Source of the DNA: Dyadobacter sp. Leaf189
Lineage (GTDB): Bacteria; Bacteroidota; Bacteroidia; Cytophagales; Spirosomataceae
DNA: 64,000 nt
Direction: 5' to 3'
Assembly: GCF_001424405.1 (NCBI RefSeq)
Contig: NZ_LMPS01000001.1
Coordinates: forward strand, 208,239 to 272,238
In this document: piece after piece, positions 45,664-54,150 of the stretch
Position numbering within the stretch: position 1 is the first letter of the stretch
How the letters are laid out: every line of letters starts with the position of its first letter
Translations under genes and position numbers: made by a program
The notes under the pieces: generated by a model
The model's database searches: none
What the model saw: the letters and a program-made list of their open reading frames with translations, nothing else
What the model was told of the DNA's origin: nothing

Positions 45664-45810
45664 ATGACCGACGCGGCTCTAAAACTGGTAAAAGCTTACA
45701 TGAAGCTCCCGGAAGAGATAAAGCTGGAATTCCTTAAAGAGTTGAGAAAGCTAGAAGCTATGGATGAGGAGGTAAAAAAGGACTACGAAAGGATATTGAA
45801 GTCGCTATGA
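45664..45810 (+). CDS. very small hypothetical protein
   Basis: This 48-residue frame starts at ATG 45664 (MTDAALKLVKAYMKLPEE) and is almost entirely a charged amphipathic helix ending in KDYERILKSL. It looks like an antitoxin-like or regulatory peptide, but no partner is adjacent. There is no strong ribosome site. The coding claim rests on helix-like composition only. Confidence 0.35.
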   Translation: MTDAALKLVKAYMKLPEEIKLEFLKELRKLEAMDEEVKKDYERILKSL

Positions 45811-46048
45811 ATTCGATCCCGGGGTCATAATTTGATTTTTCTGCCAGATCATCTGCCTTCTTATTTGCGTAAAACTAAATAATATTTTATCGGCTTGTTT
45901 TATCAATACCATAACAGGAATAAGTGGAATTTTTGTCAAGGGTTTCGAGGCACGAGGAACTTGCGCAGCCCTTTACAATAATGAAGCGTTGACTACCTTT
46001 GTGTTGACCTAACAAGTCGCGCAAGCAAAGTGAGAATGCTTACTGTTG

Positions 46049-46318
46049 TCACAGTTCGTGGTCCGTTTGACGGTTTTTATCATCCAGCTTTGGAGTGATC
46101 CTCATCTTTTCCTCCCATTCCTTCAATTCATCACGCACAAGCTGCTGTTCCAGCTCATACTGTTTTTGGCCGTCAATCAGTGCTTTAACGTAGCTATTTG
46201 ATATGTCGTCGGGTTTGGCGGCTATGATCGCTGCCGCCAATTCGGGTTCAACTTTGGATATAAAGTATCCCTGGTTAAATCCTTTAATGTACTCTGCTGT
46301 TGGATCTTCTTCTTCCAT
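46049..46318 (-). CDS. small hypothetical protein next to the integrase module
   Basis: This protein has about 89 residues from MEEEDPTAEYIKGFNQG; an ATG 15 bp earlier is also possible. It is an acidic helical protein with QKQYELEQQLVRDELKEWEEK near its end, and it is common in form among Bacteroidota element genes. It starts within 2 bp of the stop of the upstream HTH gene, so the two are probably co-expressed. The function is unknown. Confidence 0.6.
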   Translation of the reverse strand: MEEEDPTAEYIKGFNQGYFISKVEPELAAAIIAAKPDDISNSYVKALIDGQKQYELEQQLVRDELKEWEEKMRITPKLDDKNRQTDHEL

Positions 46319-46319
46319 A

Positions 46320-46589
46320 CTAGAATGTGTCACGTGAGTGGCGGTTTAGATATTGTTCAATTGAATCAGCATCGTAAAGAATAATCTTCTTCTCGGGTTG
46401 GGTAAATCGAATACTACCTTCGTCCCTGAGTTTCTGAAGGGTGGTTTTAGATGTGATCCGAAGCTTCTGCATTGCCTCGCTGCCTGATATCCATTTATCG
46501 GGCACACTCGATTGCTTTGACAGGACGCGTTCAACAACTTTTTCAATGAGTGCGTAAAACGCTGTATCATTGATACAGATAACTTCCAT
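46320..46589 (-). CDS. helix-turn-helix protein, probable excisionase/regulator
   Basis: This 89-residue protein has a short helical start (DTAFYALIEKVVERVLSK). A winged-helix DNA-binding domain follows (WISGSEAMQKLRITSKTTLQKL, then SIEQYLNRH) of the HTH_17 type used by Bacteroidota excisionases. It sits 90 bp downstream of the tyrosine recombinase on the same strand, the usual partner arrangement, so it may steer excision of the 34.9-kb element. Confidence 0.82.
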   Translation of the reverse strand: MEVICINDTAFYALIEKVVERVLSKQSSVPDKWISGSEAMQKLRITSKTTLQKLRDEGSIRFTQPEKKIILYDADSIEQYLNRHSRDTF

Positions 46590-46679
46590 TTATTTGAGTT
46601 ATTTCTGGTTACGTAATCAAACAAGTTAGAAAAAGCTGCCGTAATTTGAAAACAGCGCTATTTGATCAAAATATATAGG

Positions 46680-47951
46680 CTAGGATGCTTTCTCAGTTTT
46701 AATGGCTTTGCTCGCAGACGCTTTCTTCTTATTTGCCTTAGCCTTGCCGGGATTTAACACGGCGTCCAAGGCATCATCTGCGTCCTTATTGATAAATGCA
46801 GATTGATATCCCACCGTTGTTACGATGCTTGCATGCCGATAAAGCTTTTGCAGCATTTGGATATTCACTTTATCGCCAGCTTCCGTTGCAAATGAGTGAC
46901 GGGCTATGTGCATTGTCAACGTTTTATCAATTTTGGCAACGGGGGCAACATCCTTTTTCAGGCACTTATCAATAGCGCTTGTTTTAAAAGCAATAGTCCT
47001 TTTAAAGACAAACTGGTCATTTGTATCGACACCTTTCAATTCAGGGAATACGAAATCATTATTGCTGGTCTTGAAAGGAAGATATTGTTCGAGGATTTTA
47101 CTTGCTCTCTCAGGGACTTTCAAAGTTCCCGCCTTGTCATTCTTGCCCATCACGTAGAATAGCCGTCCGTCCTGAAAGTCGTTCCAACGTAGTCTTAGCA
47201 CGTCTGAAACACGCATACCTGCGAAATAAAATGAGAAAAGCCATAAGTTACGGCAGTGGTTTGGGCGGTCAGGCAGCGTGACGGTTTCCAGTCTTTTAAT
47301 CTCGTCCACATTCAAACCGATCTTTCCTGATTCCGGAAATTTGATAATCATTTTTCCCTTACCGAACGGAGAGTGCTCAGCTTTAATGATCTTGTCCTTT
47401 CGCGCAAAGCTGAATACCGAGCGCACCATTGACAGGTGATTCATTGCTGATCTTTCAGAAAGCTTCAAAGTGTTCTTTACATATGTTTTAAAGCCTTCAA
47501 GCGTTGAAACCTCGATTTCCTGGAATGGAACATCCCTTTTGAGATATTCTTTGAAATGTTTTACCCTTGGCTTGTCCGCTGTATACTGGTTGTACTTTCC
47601 TGCGTTTTTCAGGCCAGTAAGGTATAATTCGGCCTGAATGAAGAAAGTGGCGGCCTTTGCTTTTTTGGTACTCTTCTTGATGAAATTTGCTGTAACTTCT
47701 TGCTTATCTGTTTCTAGTTCAATGGCTTTTTCTCTTAGCTCAGATATCCGCTTGGCTATAAGAGCATTAAGGCGCACGGAATTAGGATAATTTTTGCGAA
47801 CAAGTCCCTGGGCAGCATCCCATTGTTCTGATGTGGCGCTGTAACCAACCGGTTCGTAATTTGTCTTTCTATCCTTGGTTATTCGGATACAGATTGGGTA
47901 AGTGCCATCCTTCTTTTTGTCGGGCTTAATGACCGCTTTAATCGTTGCCAT
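46680..47951 (-). CDS. tyrosine recombinase (integrase of the tRNA-Phe element)
   Basis: This 423-residue integrase has an N-terminal arm-binding domain (IKAVIKPDKKKDGTYPICIRI), a SAM-like core-binding domain around residues 105-210, and a catalytic domain. Arg is in GMRVSDVLRLRW (about residue 250), the HxxR box is in HIARHSFATEAG (about residue 350), His is in KLYRHASIV, and Tyr is in TTVGYQSAF (about residue 380). It lies 171 bp inside the right attachment site and reads inward, fitting the enzyme that inserted the element in tRNA-Phe. A lysine/alanine-rich tail ends the protein. Confidence 0.94.
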   Translation of the reverse strand: MATIKAVIKPDKKKDGTYPICIRITKDRKTNYEPVGYSATSEQWDAAQGLVRKNYPNSVRLNALIAKRISELREKAIELETDKQEVTANFIKKSTKKAKAATFFIQAELYLTGLKNAGKYNQYTADKPRVKHFKEYLKRDVPFQEIEVSTLEGFKTYVKNTLKLSERSAMNHLSMVRSVFSFARKDKIIKAEHSPFGKGKMIIKFPESGKIGLNVDEIKRLETVTLPDRPNHCRNLWLFSFYFAGMRVSDVLRLRWNDFQDGRLFYVMGKNDKAGTLKVPERASKILEQYLPFKTSNNDFVFPELKGVDTNDQFVFKRTIAFKTSAIDKCLKKDVAPVAKIDKTLTMHIARHSFATEAGDKVNIQMLQKLYRHASIVTTVGYQSAFINKDADDALDAVLNPGKAKANKKKASASKAIKTEKAS

Positions 47952-47998
47952 AGATTTTTTGTCTAACCGGTTCGCTTACAAATATAGGAAATTATATC

Positions 47999-48015
47999 GT
48001 AAACTATTGGTAAAC
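47999..48015. repeat. right inner repeat, candidate integrase arm site
   Basis: GTAAACTATTGGTAAAC mirrors 13321-13337 with one mismatch. It lies 48 bp ahead of the integrase start and 107 bp inside attR, so it may also serve in autoregulation of the integrase promoter. Confidence 0.6.
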
Positions 48016-48122
48016 AAAACGCGGTTTCATATGAATACAGATGAATTCACATCAAACCAAGGTCACTTTATATCGCTCATTATGAGATGATTATATTTCT
48101 GTCTGCGATTTGCTGTTAGGGT

Positions 48123-48175
48123 GAGCAAAGGACTGAAAATCCTTGTGTCGGCGGTTCGATTCCGTCCATCACCAC
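48123..48175 (+). repeat. right attachment site (attR), partial tRNA-Phe copy
   Basis: These 53 bases are identical to 13219-13271, covering the 3' two thirds of tRNA-Phe. The 5' third is absent, so no tRNA can be made here. This marks the original chromosomal 3' end displaced by integration. Confidence 0.93.
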
Positions 48176-48180
48176 AACTT

Positions 48181-48213
48181 AAAGCCGCTACGAGCAATCG
48201 CAGCGGCTTTTTT
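48181..48213 (+). terminator. original tRNA-Phe terminator left behind at attR
   Basis: AAAGCCGCT pairs with AGCGGCTTT around a 12-nt loop and is followed by T residues, 5 bp after the truncated tRNA copy. It occupies the same position as the element-borne hairpin after the intact tRNA at 13281. Confidence 0.8.
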
Positions 48214-48618
48214 GTTAATATGCGATTGATACAGGGTTTGAAGTTTAGTAATGTTTTGTCCGGATCACGGGCGCATTTCGTTCTGCTTTTTTCGTGATTT
48301 ACTTTTGATACAGATATTAAACTGCAAACACAACCCGCCCGTACATGAACTTAAAATCATCCTCCTCCAAGACAGGTCTGCCTGCACCGCGATTGTATTG
48401 AATCGACGAAGAGATTGTGCGCATTACCACATATGTTACCAACTCAGCTGGGACAGAGTTAATGTTGTAGAGGACCGTAAAGTTCTCAGATGCACAATCT
48501 GTTAAATGTTACATGCAAGATATTCGGAAACTTCGGCGGGTAAGATTGTGTCAGGATGCTTAGAAGAAGACAGGATTTGGTTAGATCAGCCTCAATCGAG
48601 AATGGGATGGAAAATGCA
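48214..48618. other. chromosomal intergenic region right of attR
   Basis: This region runs between the displaced terminator and the M48 protease stop. I see no convincing gene, repeat or hairpin in it. Short open frames here lack family resemblance. Confidence 0.5.
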
Positions 48619-50673
48619 TCACATCACTATTAGTGACGCCTGAAAATCCATTAAACGCTTTTTTGCATCGAAATGGGATTCTAGTAGCGCAGATTGGTAG
48701 TTACTGATGACGGAAAACAGAACCTCCACTTCATCCGATTTATATGTCTGATCGTAAAAATATGTATAATTCCCATCCGAATAACTTTTGAGGATCGCCC
48801 GAATTTCATCAGTCAGGTTGTGCTGAAAAATATCTTCTTCAAGCATTGATCTAACGTCCTTTTTAAATTCTACTTCAACTTCCTGGACTATTTTCAGATT
48901 CTCTTTTATCGTTTCGAAAGCGGTAGTCTGAAACATGAAGTTAGTGGCATTAACCATTTTTCCATACACTTGAAAACGGTTATCTAATGCAGCATCGATT
49001 TGAAAGAATGTTCGGTATAGTGAATTTAACTCCTCGTGACTACCTTGATTGTCAGCTAATTTTAAAAAGTAGTTATATATATATTTATCATTTCGGGAGA
49101 TTGTGAGTCGCATTTCCTGCGATTTCTTTTCCAGTCTTTCTATCAATTCCTGACATTCAGAAAGCGTATATTTTGTGCCATCATAATCAAACGATTTAAT
49201 CGAATAATTTCCTTCCGAAATCTGTCTGATCAGGTTAATATCACTTTCCAGGCTTGTAAATTCATAAACATATTCTACTATATCATTCCCAAATAAATCA
49301 CCTAAAGCTGGTACCAATTCGTGTTTGACTTCTTCATTACTCAGAAGGTCAATAGGTGTTGGGTTTTTACTGTTGAAATAAGAATTATATATTTCGCTAA
49401 AAGAATTTTTCTGATGCTCTTTTATAAAGTCGTGAATAAATTGTTCTTTCGACTGGATTGTTGCTGGTGAATTATATTCTTCTGGAGAAAATATTTTTTC
49501 GGTTAGTTTACTTTCTAAAACTTCAATATTTCGGAAAATCTCAGAAGCTGGTTTAGTATCATTTTGAAGAGTTTTAAGGTTTAATCTTTCCAGTTGTTTA
49601 ACCCTGTCTTCCGTACTTGGGTGTGACGCCCATTGATTTGTAATTACCAGTTTTGACTTGTTATACCTGTTAAGATGGGCCAAGCTGACCTGAGGAAGAT
49701 TGTTTTCAATGGGCAATTGGCTTTTCTCAGCCAGGAAATTCATCACAAAAGCTTGCTGCGGATATATATTATTCGTCATCTCCAAATCGCTGACTTTTCT
49801 CTGATAATGTTGAAGAACAGCTTGATATGATTGGTCTGCAAGATCCATGCGCAGCAATGATGTAATAAGGGGGCGAGAGCCGGTCACATTAGCAGCAACT
49901 TCATCGGCATGAAATTCCATTTCCCGGGAAAGGCTCATGTAGCTTAGGTTGACAATGTTGTATACCTTTTGCAAAATCCATTGAAAGCCTCTGATAATTT
50001 TGACAGCAATAGCTACGAATATGGCGAAATAGGTGCTTTTTTCTGCCCATTTCTGAGCCATATTGTCGTAAGATTCATTATCATACAACATATTGTAAAT
50101 GACCTGATTCGTATTATAAACATAACTTCCGACTTTCATGGTCCGTTGAGAAAAGTGGCCAAACTCATGGGCAAGAATAGCACGCAACTCAATTACAGAA
50201 ACCGTGTTTATAAGACCAAGACCGATTTGAAGGTTTTTTCTAACCGGCAAAAACATACTCCAAAAACTTGAATCATAGAATACGGCAGCATTTACATCAG
50301 CTGACAGGTAAATCTTTTTTGGGAAGTCGGTATCCACTTCCTTAACAATTTCTTCGATCATCAAAAACAACTGAGGTTCCTGATCTCTCGTAATTTCGGT
50401 GAGATGCGTAAGGTCTGTCTTGTGTTTTTTAAAGATAAATTTTACCAGAAAGATAAGGATCAGGATACCCATACTTACCAAGCCGATGGCTAGCATAACC
50501 GTGTATCCATGAAAGCCGGAAGATACCAATGCATATCCGGCAAGTCCACAAAGAAGTGTTAACGTTATCGCAAAACAAATAAGAACGAAATAGGTGATGA
50601 TAAAAAGTAGAATAGCACCAACAGCTTTAATTGTCATTTTTTTGAAATCCTCTGATACGGATATCTGCTTCAT
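48619..50673 (-). CDS. M48-family membrane zinc metalloprotease
   Basis: This 684-residue membrane protease has two N-terminal membrane helices (about residues 15-40 and 55-80). The zinc site LAHEFGHFSQRTMKVG (HExxH near residue 166) is followed by a further ligand in SREMEFHADEVAANVTGS (about residue 250). The domain is of the Ste24/HtpX kind, which cleaves membrane or misfolded proteins. The C-terminal half (about 400-684) is a long helical region with no known domain. It is monocistronic and is the first chromosomal gene right of the element. Confidence 0.88.
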   Translation of the reverse strand: MKQISVSEDFKKMTIKAVGAILLFIITYFVLICFAITLTLLCGLAGYALVSSGFHGYTVMLAIGLVSMGILILIFLVKFIFKKHKTDLTHLTEITRDQEPQLFLMIEEIVKEVDTDFPKKIYLSADVNAAVFYDSSFWSMFLPVRKNLQIGLGLINTVSVIELRAILAHEFGHFSQRTMKVGSYVYNTNQVIYNMLYDNESYDNMAQKWAEKSTYFAIFVAIAVKIIRGFQWILQKVYNIVNLSYMSLSREMEFHADEVAANVTGSRPLITSLLRMDLADQSYQAVLQHYQRKVSDLEMTNNIYPQQAFVMNFLAEKSQLPIENNLPQVSLAHLNRYNKSKLVITNQWASHPSTEDRVKQLERLNLKTLQNDTKPASEIFRNIEVLESKLTEKIFSPEEYNSPATIQSKEQFIHDFIKEHQKNSFSEIYNSYFNSKNPTPIDLLSNEEVKHELVPALGDLFGNDIVEYVYEFTSLESDINLIRQISEGNYSIKSFDYDGTKYTLSECQELIERLEKKSQEMRLTISRNDKYIYNYFLKLADNQGSHEELNSLYRTFFQIDAALDNRFQVYGKMVNATNFMFQTTAFETIKENLKIVQEVEVEFKKDVRSMLEEDIFQHNLTDEIRAILKSYSDGNYTYFYDQTYKSDEVEVLFSVISNYQSALLESHFDAKKRLMDFQASLIVM

Positions 50674-50768
50674 GTTTGTAGAGAGAGGTTATAATCGGTA
50701 AAATATTAGTTTAGTCTCCAAATGAAAAAAAGTGCGCTTTTTACTATTGATACTCAACCGTATTTTGT

Positions 50769-51341
50769 TCAACCTCCCAAAATTCGCTTATCAGTAACCG
50801 CCTCCCGGTGCGCTTCCAGGAATTCACAAAATGATTTTACCTGCATTTCTTGCAATGAAAGATCGAGCGCGTGATCGTATTCTTCCTGGTAAACCTGCTT
50901 GAAGTCGGTGATGATGTAGCGCAGGCTGCGTACTCCTTTGGCGCGTAATGCAGGCAGGTAAAAGTTCTGGTGGTTTTGTCCGTACTGGCCTGGTTTGTAG
51001 TTGCTTGTAGTTTTAATATCAGCCGCAAACATCTTGCCCAAAACATCCACATACCCGTAAAGCAGCACATTGTTCAGCTGGTACTCGCAGTAAAATTGGG
51101 TGCGGAGCATAGGTCTGGGAAGCAATGCGCGCACCTGGGAAAGTATCTCAGCGTCAAACATTTCCTCGTCTGTTCCTTTGATCACGGCTTCTTCAAACGA
51201 AACCCCTTTCCGCTGTGCTTCCGTTTGCGGCACGGGAACGCGGTTGATTCTGTTAATCAGCTCCTGTTCAGTGAGGTGCCCTTTTTCAAAGCGGTCAAAA
51301 CAATTAAGAATAGAGGGATATAGCTTGTAGTTAATTGCCAT
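50769..51341 (-). CDS. hypothetical protein with PD-(D/E)XK-like nuclease core
   Basis: This protein has 190 residues from MAINYKLYPSILNCFDRFE. An upstream in-frame extension runs into the neighbouring gene and is unlikely. The centre GYVDVLGKMFAADIKTTSNYKPG fits a PD-(D/E)XK strand-loop-strand (D, then D-I-K). YGQNHQNFYLPALRAKG follows, as in RecB-like or phage exonuclease folds. It overlaps the outer-membrane gene by 11 bp. The nuclease activity is inferred from the motif. Confidence 0.6.
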   Translation of the reverse strand: MAINYKLYPSILNCFDRFEKGHLTEQELINRINRVPVPQTEAQRKGVSFEEAVIKGTDEEMFDAEILSQVRALLPRPMLRTQFYCEYQLNNVLLYGYVDVLGKMFAADIKTTSNYKPGQYGQNHQNFYLPALRAKGVRSLRYIITDFKQVYQEEYDHALDLSLQEMQVKSFCEFLEAHREAVTDKRILGG

Positions 51342-52146
51342 TTTTAATGCGTTGCTTCTTTTTACCCGGTTTGCCGAAGTGGTAAGTAAGTGAAATTCCC
51401 AGAAAACTGAATTTATCATCCGGCGTGTCGCTGTAAGACTCGCTTTCCTCCGGATTGATCAGCCTCCGTCCCGATGTGGCGTCCATTTTGTCTGTTCTCA
51501 CAAAATAAAAACGGTAATCGGCGCTTATTTTCAATGCAGGAAACAATGCAAATTCCAAAGAAGTGCCCAGCGGCAGCATACCTTCCCGTGTCTTTTTAAT
51601 GCCCATAGGTCCGCTGGCTGGCCCCCAGCGTAGAAATAACGGATTCCGGGCACTCAGCTTGCTGTTGGTAAACCGTAGCAAATCTCCACTATCCAGGTCA
51701 AATGCATTGGCGCTGAAATACAGCTGCCCAATGCCGCCGTAGACAATTAAATGCAACGATCCGGGCTCAAAGGTGCTGAACTGCTCTGTAATATCCCATT
51801 TAGCCAGGAGTTCGATCGCGTTATATTCATTGACAAAATATGAGTTGAAAAACTCCGATTGTTCCCCACCAACTTTTCCCGCACTAAAATCCATTTCAAC
51901 AGAAAATTCTTTGGTGAATGCTTTTCCGATGTGGACACCCAGCACACTTCGCATATCCTGCCCATTCAGCTCGCCGAAAAACTGCGTAAGTCCGCCGCTT
52001 ACCCCAATGAAAATGTCGTTTTTCTGCTTTCTATCGTAACTTTTCCTTCCGCTTATTCCATTGGTAGAGTAGGGGTGTAAAGGTTTTTGCGCGTAAGCAG
52101 CCAGCTGCTGAAAGCATAAAGCCAGGATTAGATATAAATGCCGCAT
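51331..52146 (-). CDS. outer-membrane beta-barrel protein, function unknown
   Basis: This 271-residue exported protein has a cleavable signal peptide (MRHLYLILALCFQQLAAYAQ, cut after AQ). It then alternates short strands ending in aromatic residues (IFIGVSGGLTQFFGEL, FSVEMDFSAG, LHLIVYGGIGQLYFSA) and finishes with FLGISLTYHFG, the pattern of Bacteroidota barrel proteins. The specific function is not recognised. Its start overlaps nothing upstream, while its 3' end overlaps the nuclease-like gene. Confidence 0.75.
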   Translation of the reverse strand: MRHLYLILALCFQQLAAYAQKPLHPYSTNGISGRKSYDRKQKNDIFIGVSGGLTQFFGELNGQDMRSVLGVHIGKAFTKEFSVEMDFSAGKVGGEQSEFFNSYFVNEYNAIELLAKWDITEQFSTFEPGSLHLIVYGGIGQLYFSANAFDLDSGDLLRFTNSKLSARNPLFLRWGPASGPMGIKKTREGMLPLGTSLEFALFPALKISADYRFYFVRTDKMDATSGRRLINPEESESYSDTPDDKFSFLGISLTYHFGKPGKKKQRIKNGN

Positions 52147-52299
52147 AGAAATGGTTTTGAAAGTGGAAAAACGCCGTCCCCATTTAGACGTCGGTTTACG
52201 CTTTTCGTCAGCCAGTTACCGTAAATACAGCCCGTTCGTCAACGCGAAACCGTAATTATCTGTTAGTTTTGTTCATAGTTGCATTTATCAGAAAAGAAA

Positions 52300-53022
52300 A
52301 TGAGTGTAGTACCTTACAAGGACAAGGAGGGCAGCAAAAGAGAGCAGGTTGCCGAAATGTTCGACAACATCTCGCCGAAATACGATTTGCTTAACCACGT
52401 ACTGAGTGCGGGCGTGGATATATATTGGAGAAAAAGGGCGATTAAGCTGTTGAGAAAACAGCAGCCAAAAGTGATACTGGACATTGCTACCGGCACCGGC
52501 GACTTCGCCATTGAAGCTCTTTCGCTGAATCCTGAGCGTATCATCGGGGTGGATATCTCGGAAGGGATGCTCGCCGTGGGGCGCGAAAAAATTGCTAAAC
52601 TCGGTAAGCAGAATGTGATTACACTGCAGAAAGGCGACTCGGAAAGTTTGGCTTTTGAAAACAATTATTTCGACGCCATTATCGTTTCGTTTGGAGTACG
52701 CAATTTTCAGAATTTGCTGGCCGGGTTGACAGAAATGAACCGCGTGATGAAGCCGGGAGGAAATTGTGTGGTAGTAGAGTTTTCCAAACCGCGCAGCTTT
52801 CCTTTTAAGCAGTTTTATAATTTTTATTTCAAATACATATTACCAATCATAGGAAAGACCGTCTCAAAGGATAGTTCGGCTTACACATATCTGCCCGAAT
52901 CGGTTCAGGCGTTTCCCGACGGAGAAGCTTTCCTGGAAATTTATAGAAAAGCAGGTTTTACTAATACCAAATGCATATCACTTACCTTCGGGATTTGTTC
53001 AATTTACATCGGGCAAAAGTAA
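52300..53022 (+). CDS. ubiE: demethylmenaquinone/ubiquinone C-methyltransferase
   Basis: This 240-residue SAM-dependent methyltransferase would carry out the last methylation in menaquinone synthesis. The start at ATG 52300 (MSVVPYKDKEGSKRE) is preferred over one 21 bp earlier. Family marks are VAEMFDNISPKYDLLNHVLSAG (residues 18-39), the SAM motif ILDIATGTGDFAIEAL (about residue 64), and FGVRNFQNLLAGLTEM with VMKPGG. Its 3' end overlaps the PorT-type gene by 52 bp, a pairing typical of Bacteroidota. Confidence 0.93.
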   Translation: MSVVPYKDKEGSKREQVAEMFDNISPKYDLLNHVLSAGVDIYWRKRAIKLLRKQQPKVILDIATGTGDFAIEALSLNPERIIGVDISEGMLAVGREKIAKLGKQNVITLQKGDSESLAFENNYFDAIIVSFGVRNFQNLLAGLTEMNRVMKPGGNCVVVEFSKPRSFPFKQFYNFYFKYILPIIGKTVSKDSSAYTYLPESVQAFPDGEAFLEIYRKAGFTNTKCISLTFGICSIYIGQK

Positions 53023-53705
53023 TATTAGGAATGCTCGTGCTGCTGATAGCGGCGCAGGACTGCATGGCGCAGGGTATTGGATACAGGCGAAAGCACCTGG
53101 AATATTACGACGATAAGCCCATTCACTATGGTATTTTGTTTGCCGTGCCGTTCACCCGCTTTAATATCAGGCACAATGATGATTTTTTGCAAAAAGATTC
53201 TGCATTTGTCATCCAGTCGCCTACGCAGGCATCCTTCCGCATGGGGTTCACCGTTAATGCGTTTCTGACAGATCATTTTGACCTTCGTACAACTCCATCG
53301 GTCTCTTTGTATGAGCGACAGGTTAAGTTCAGTTATCCAAATGCAGCAGACAGAGTAGAAAAGCGCGAATCAACCTGGATAGAAGTCCCATTGCTTTTGA
53401 AATACAAATCACTTCGCAGGGTAAACTCACGCATGTATATGCTCGCGGGGGTGACTTTTGGAGTTGAAACCAATGTCAAAAGAAATCGCGGAGGCGGCTC
53501 GGCAAAGCTGGATACAAAATCCACTGACTTCTCGATTGATTATGGAGTGGGTTATGAGCAGTTCTTTGAGTTCTTCAAATTCGCCCCGGAACTCCGTTTC
53601 TCGCATGGATTGACGAATATGTTACAGCCTTCAAAAAATTCTGTGGGATCGGGGATCAGCAAGATGTCAACTCACACAGTCACGCTTTATTTGAACTTTG
53701 AGTAG
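52971..53705 (+). CDS. porT: PorT-family outer-membrane barrel protein
   Basis: This 244-residue protein resembles PorT, an eight-stranded barrel needed for type IX secretion. Its start at 52971 lies inside ubiE; a later ATG at 53031 would leave a short signal peptide. The hydrophobic leader VILGMLVLLIAAQDCMAQ precedes HLEYYDDKPIHYGILF and alternating barrel strands, ending in HTVTLYLNFE. The ubiE-porT order and barrel pattern support the name. Together with gldH it indicates a T9SS/gliding system. Confidence 0.85.
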   Translation: MHITYLRDLFNLHRAKVILGMLVLLIAAQDCMAQGIGYRRKHLEYYDDKPIHYGILFAVPFTRFNIRHNDDFLQKDSAFVIQSPTQASFRMGFTVNAFLTDHFDLRTTPSVSLYERQVKFSYPNAADRVEKRESTWIEVPLLLKYKSLRRVNSRMYMLAGVTFGVETNVKRNRGGGSAKLDTKSTDFSIDYGVGYEQFFEFFKFAPELRFSHGLTNMLQPSKNSVGSGISKMSTHTVTLYLNFE

Positions 53706-53758
53706 GTATATTGATTTTCAGTTGCTTGTAAATTTTTTTAATTTTTTTTCTAAAAAAG

Positions 53759-53790
53759 TTTGCAGACCTAGATTTAGTCGCACATATTTG
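53759..53790 (+). promoter_or_regulatory. candidate promoter of tRNA-Val
   Basis: TTTG at 53759-53762, a 20-bp spacer and CATATTTG at 53783-53790 fit the Bacteroidota TTTG/TAnnTTTG pattern with one mismatch. It lies 22 bp ahead of the tRNA. Confidence 0.45.
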
Positions 53791-53812
53791 CACTCCCAAA
53801 CGACGGGAAAAA

Positions 53813-53887
53813 GGGAGTTTAGCTCAGTTGGTTCAGAGCATCTGCCTTACAAGCAGAGGGTCGGGGGTTCGAATCCCTCAACTCCCA
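53813..53887 (+). tRNA. tRNA-Val (TAC)
   Basis: This 75-nt cloverleaf has acceptor GGGAGTT/AACTCCC, anticodon stem TCTGC/GCAGA with loop CTTACAA (anticodon TAC), and T-arm GGGGGTTCGAATCCCTC. The discriminator is A and CCA is not encoded. A strong terminator follows within 8 bp. There is no sign of element insertion here. Confidence 0.96.
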
Positions 53888-53894
53888 CGATTAC

Positions 53895-53925
53895 AAAAAG
53901 GCGCTAGCAATAGCGCCTTTTTTTG
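53895..53925 (+). terminator. intrinsic terminator after tRNA-Val
   Basis: GGCGCTA pairs with TAGCGCC around GCAA. The stem is flanked by A-rich bases and a 7-T run. Confidence 0.92.
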
Positions 53926-54150
53926 TGTCTTGATTTCTGCATTTGCAACATCAGGGCCACATCTCCGCTTTGGTAATTCGCCCGATTACTTCTTCTCTCT
54001 CTCTCCACATCCTGAAACCTCAAAGTCAGGTCAGCCCCACCTGCATTTCACTTGTACAATCACCTGGACTTTTATGTAGTAATAGGTTTTGTAACTGATA
54101 TTCAACTTATTTGATAACTTTGAAAAAAGAACCTCCATCAACAATAATGT

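Noticed and set aside
45546..45737. Short frame ahead of the 48-aa gene
   Set aside because: Needs a TTG or poorly placed ATG, overlaps the better small frame, and its second half reads as out-of-frame sequence of that gene.
13198..48175. CRISPR array anywhere in the element
   Set aside because: No short regularly spaced direct repeats and no cas-like genes; the only regular repeats are the three right-end units, far too long for CRISPR.
48251..48505. 84-aa frame right of attR
   Set aside because: Cysteine- and histidine-rich without domain pattern or ribosome site; probably chance.
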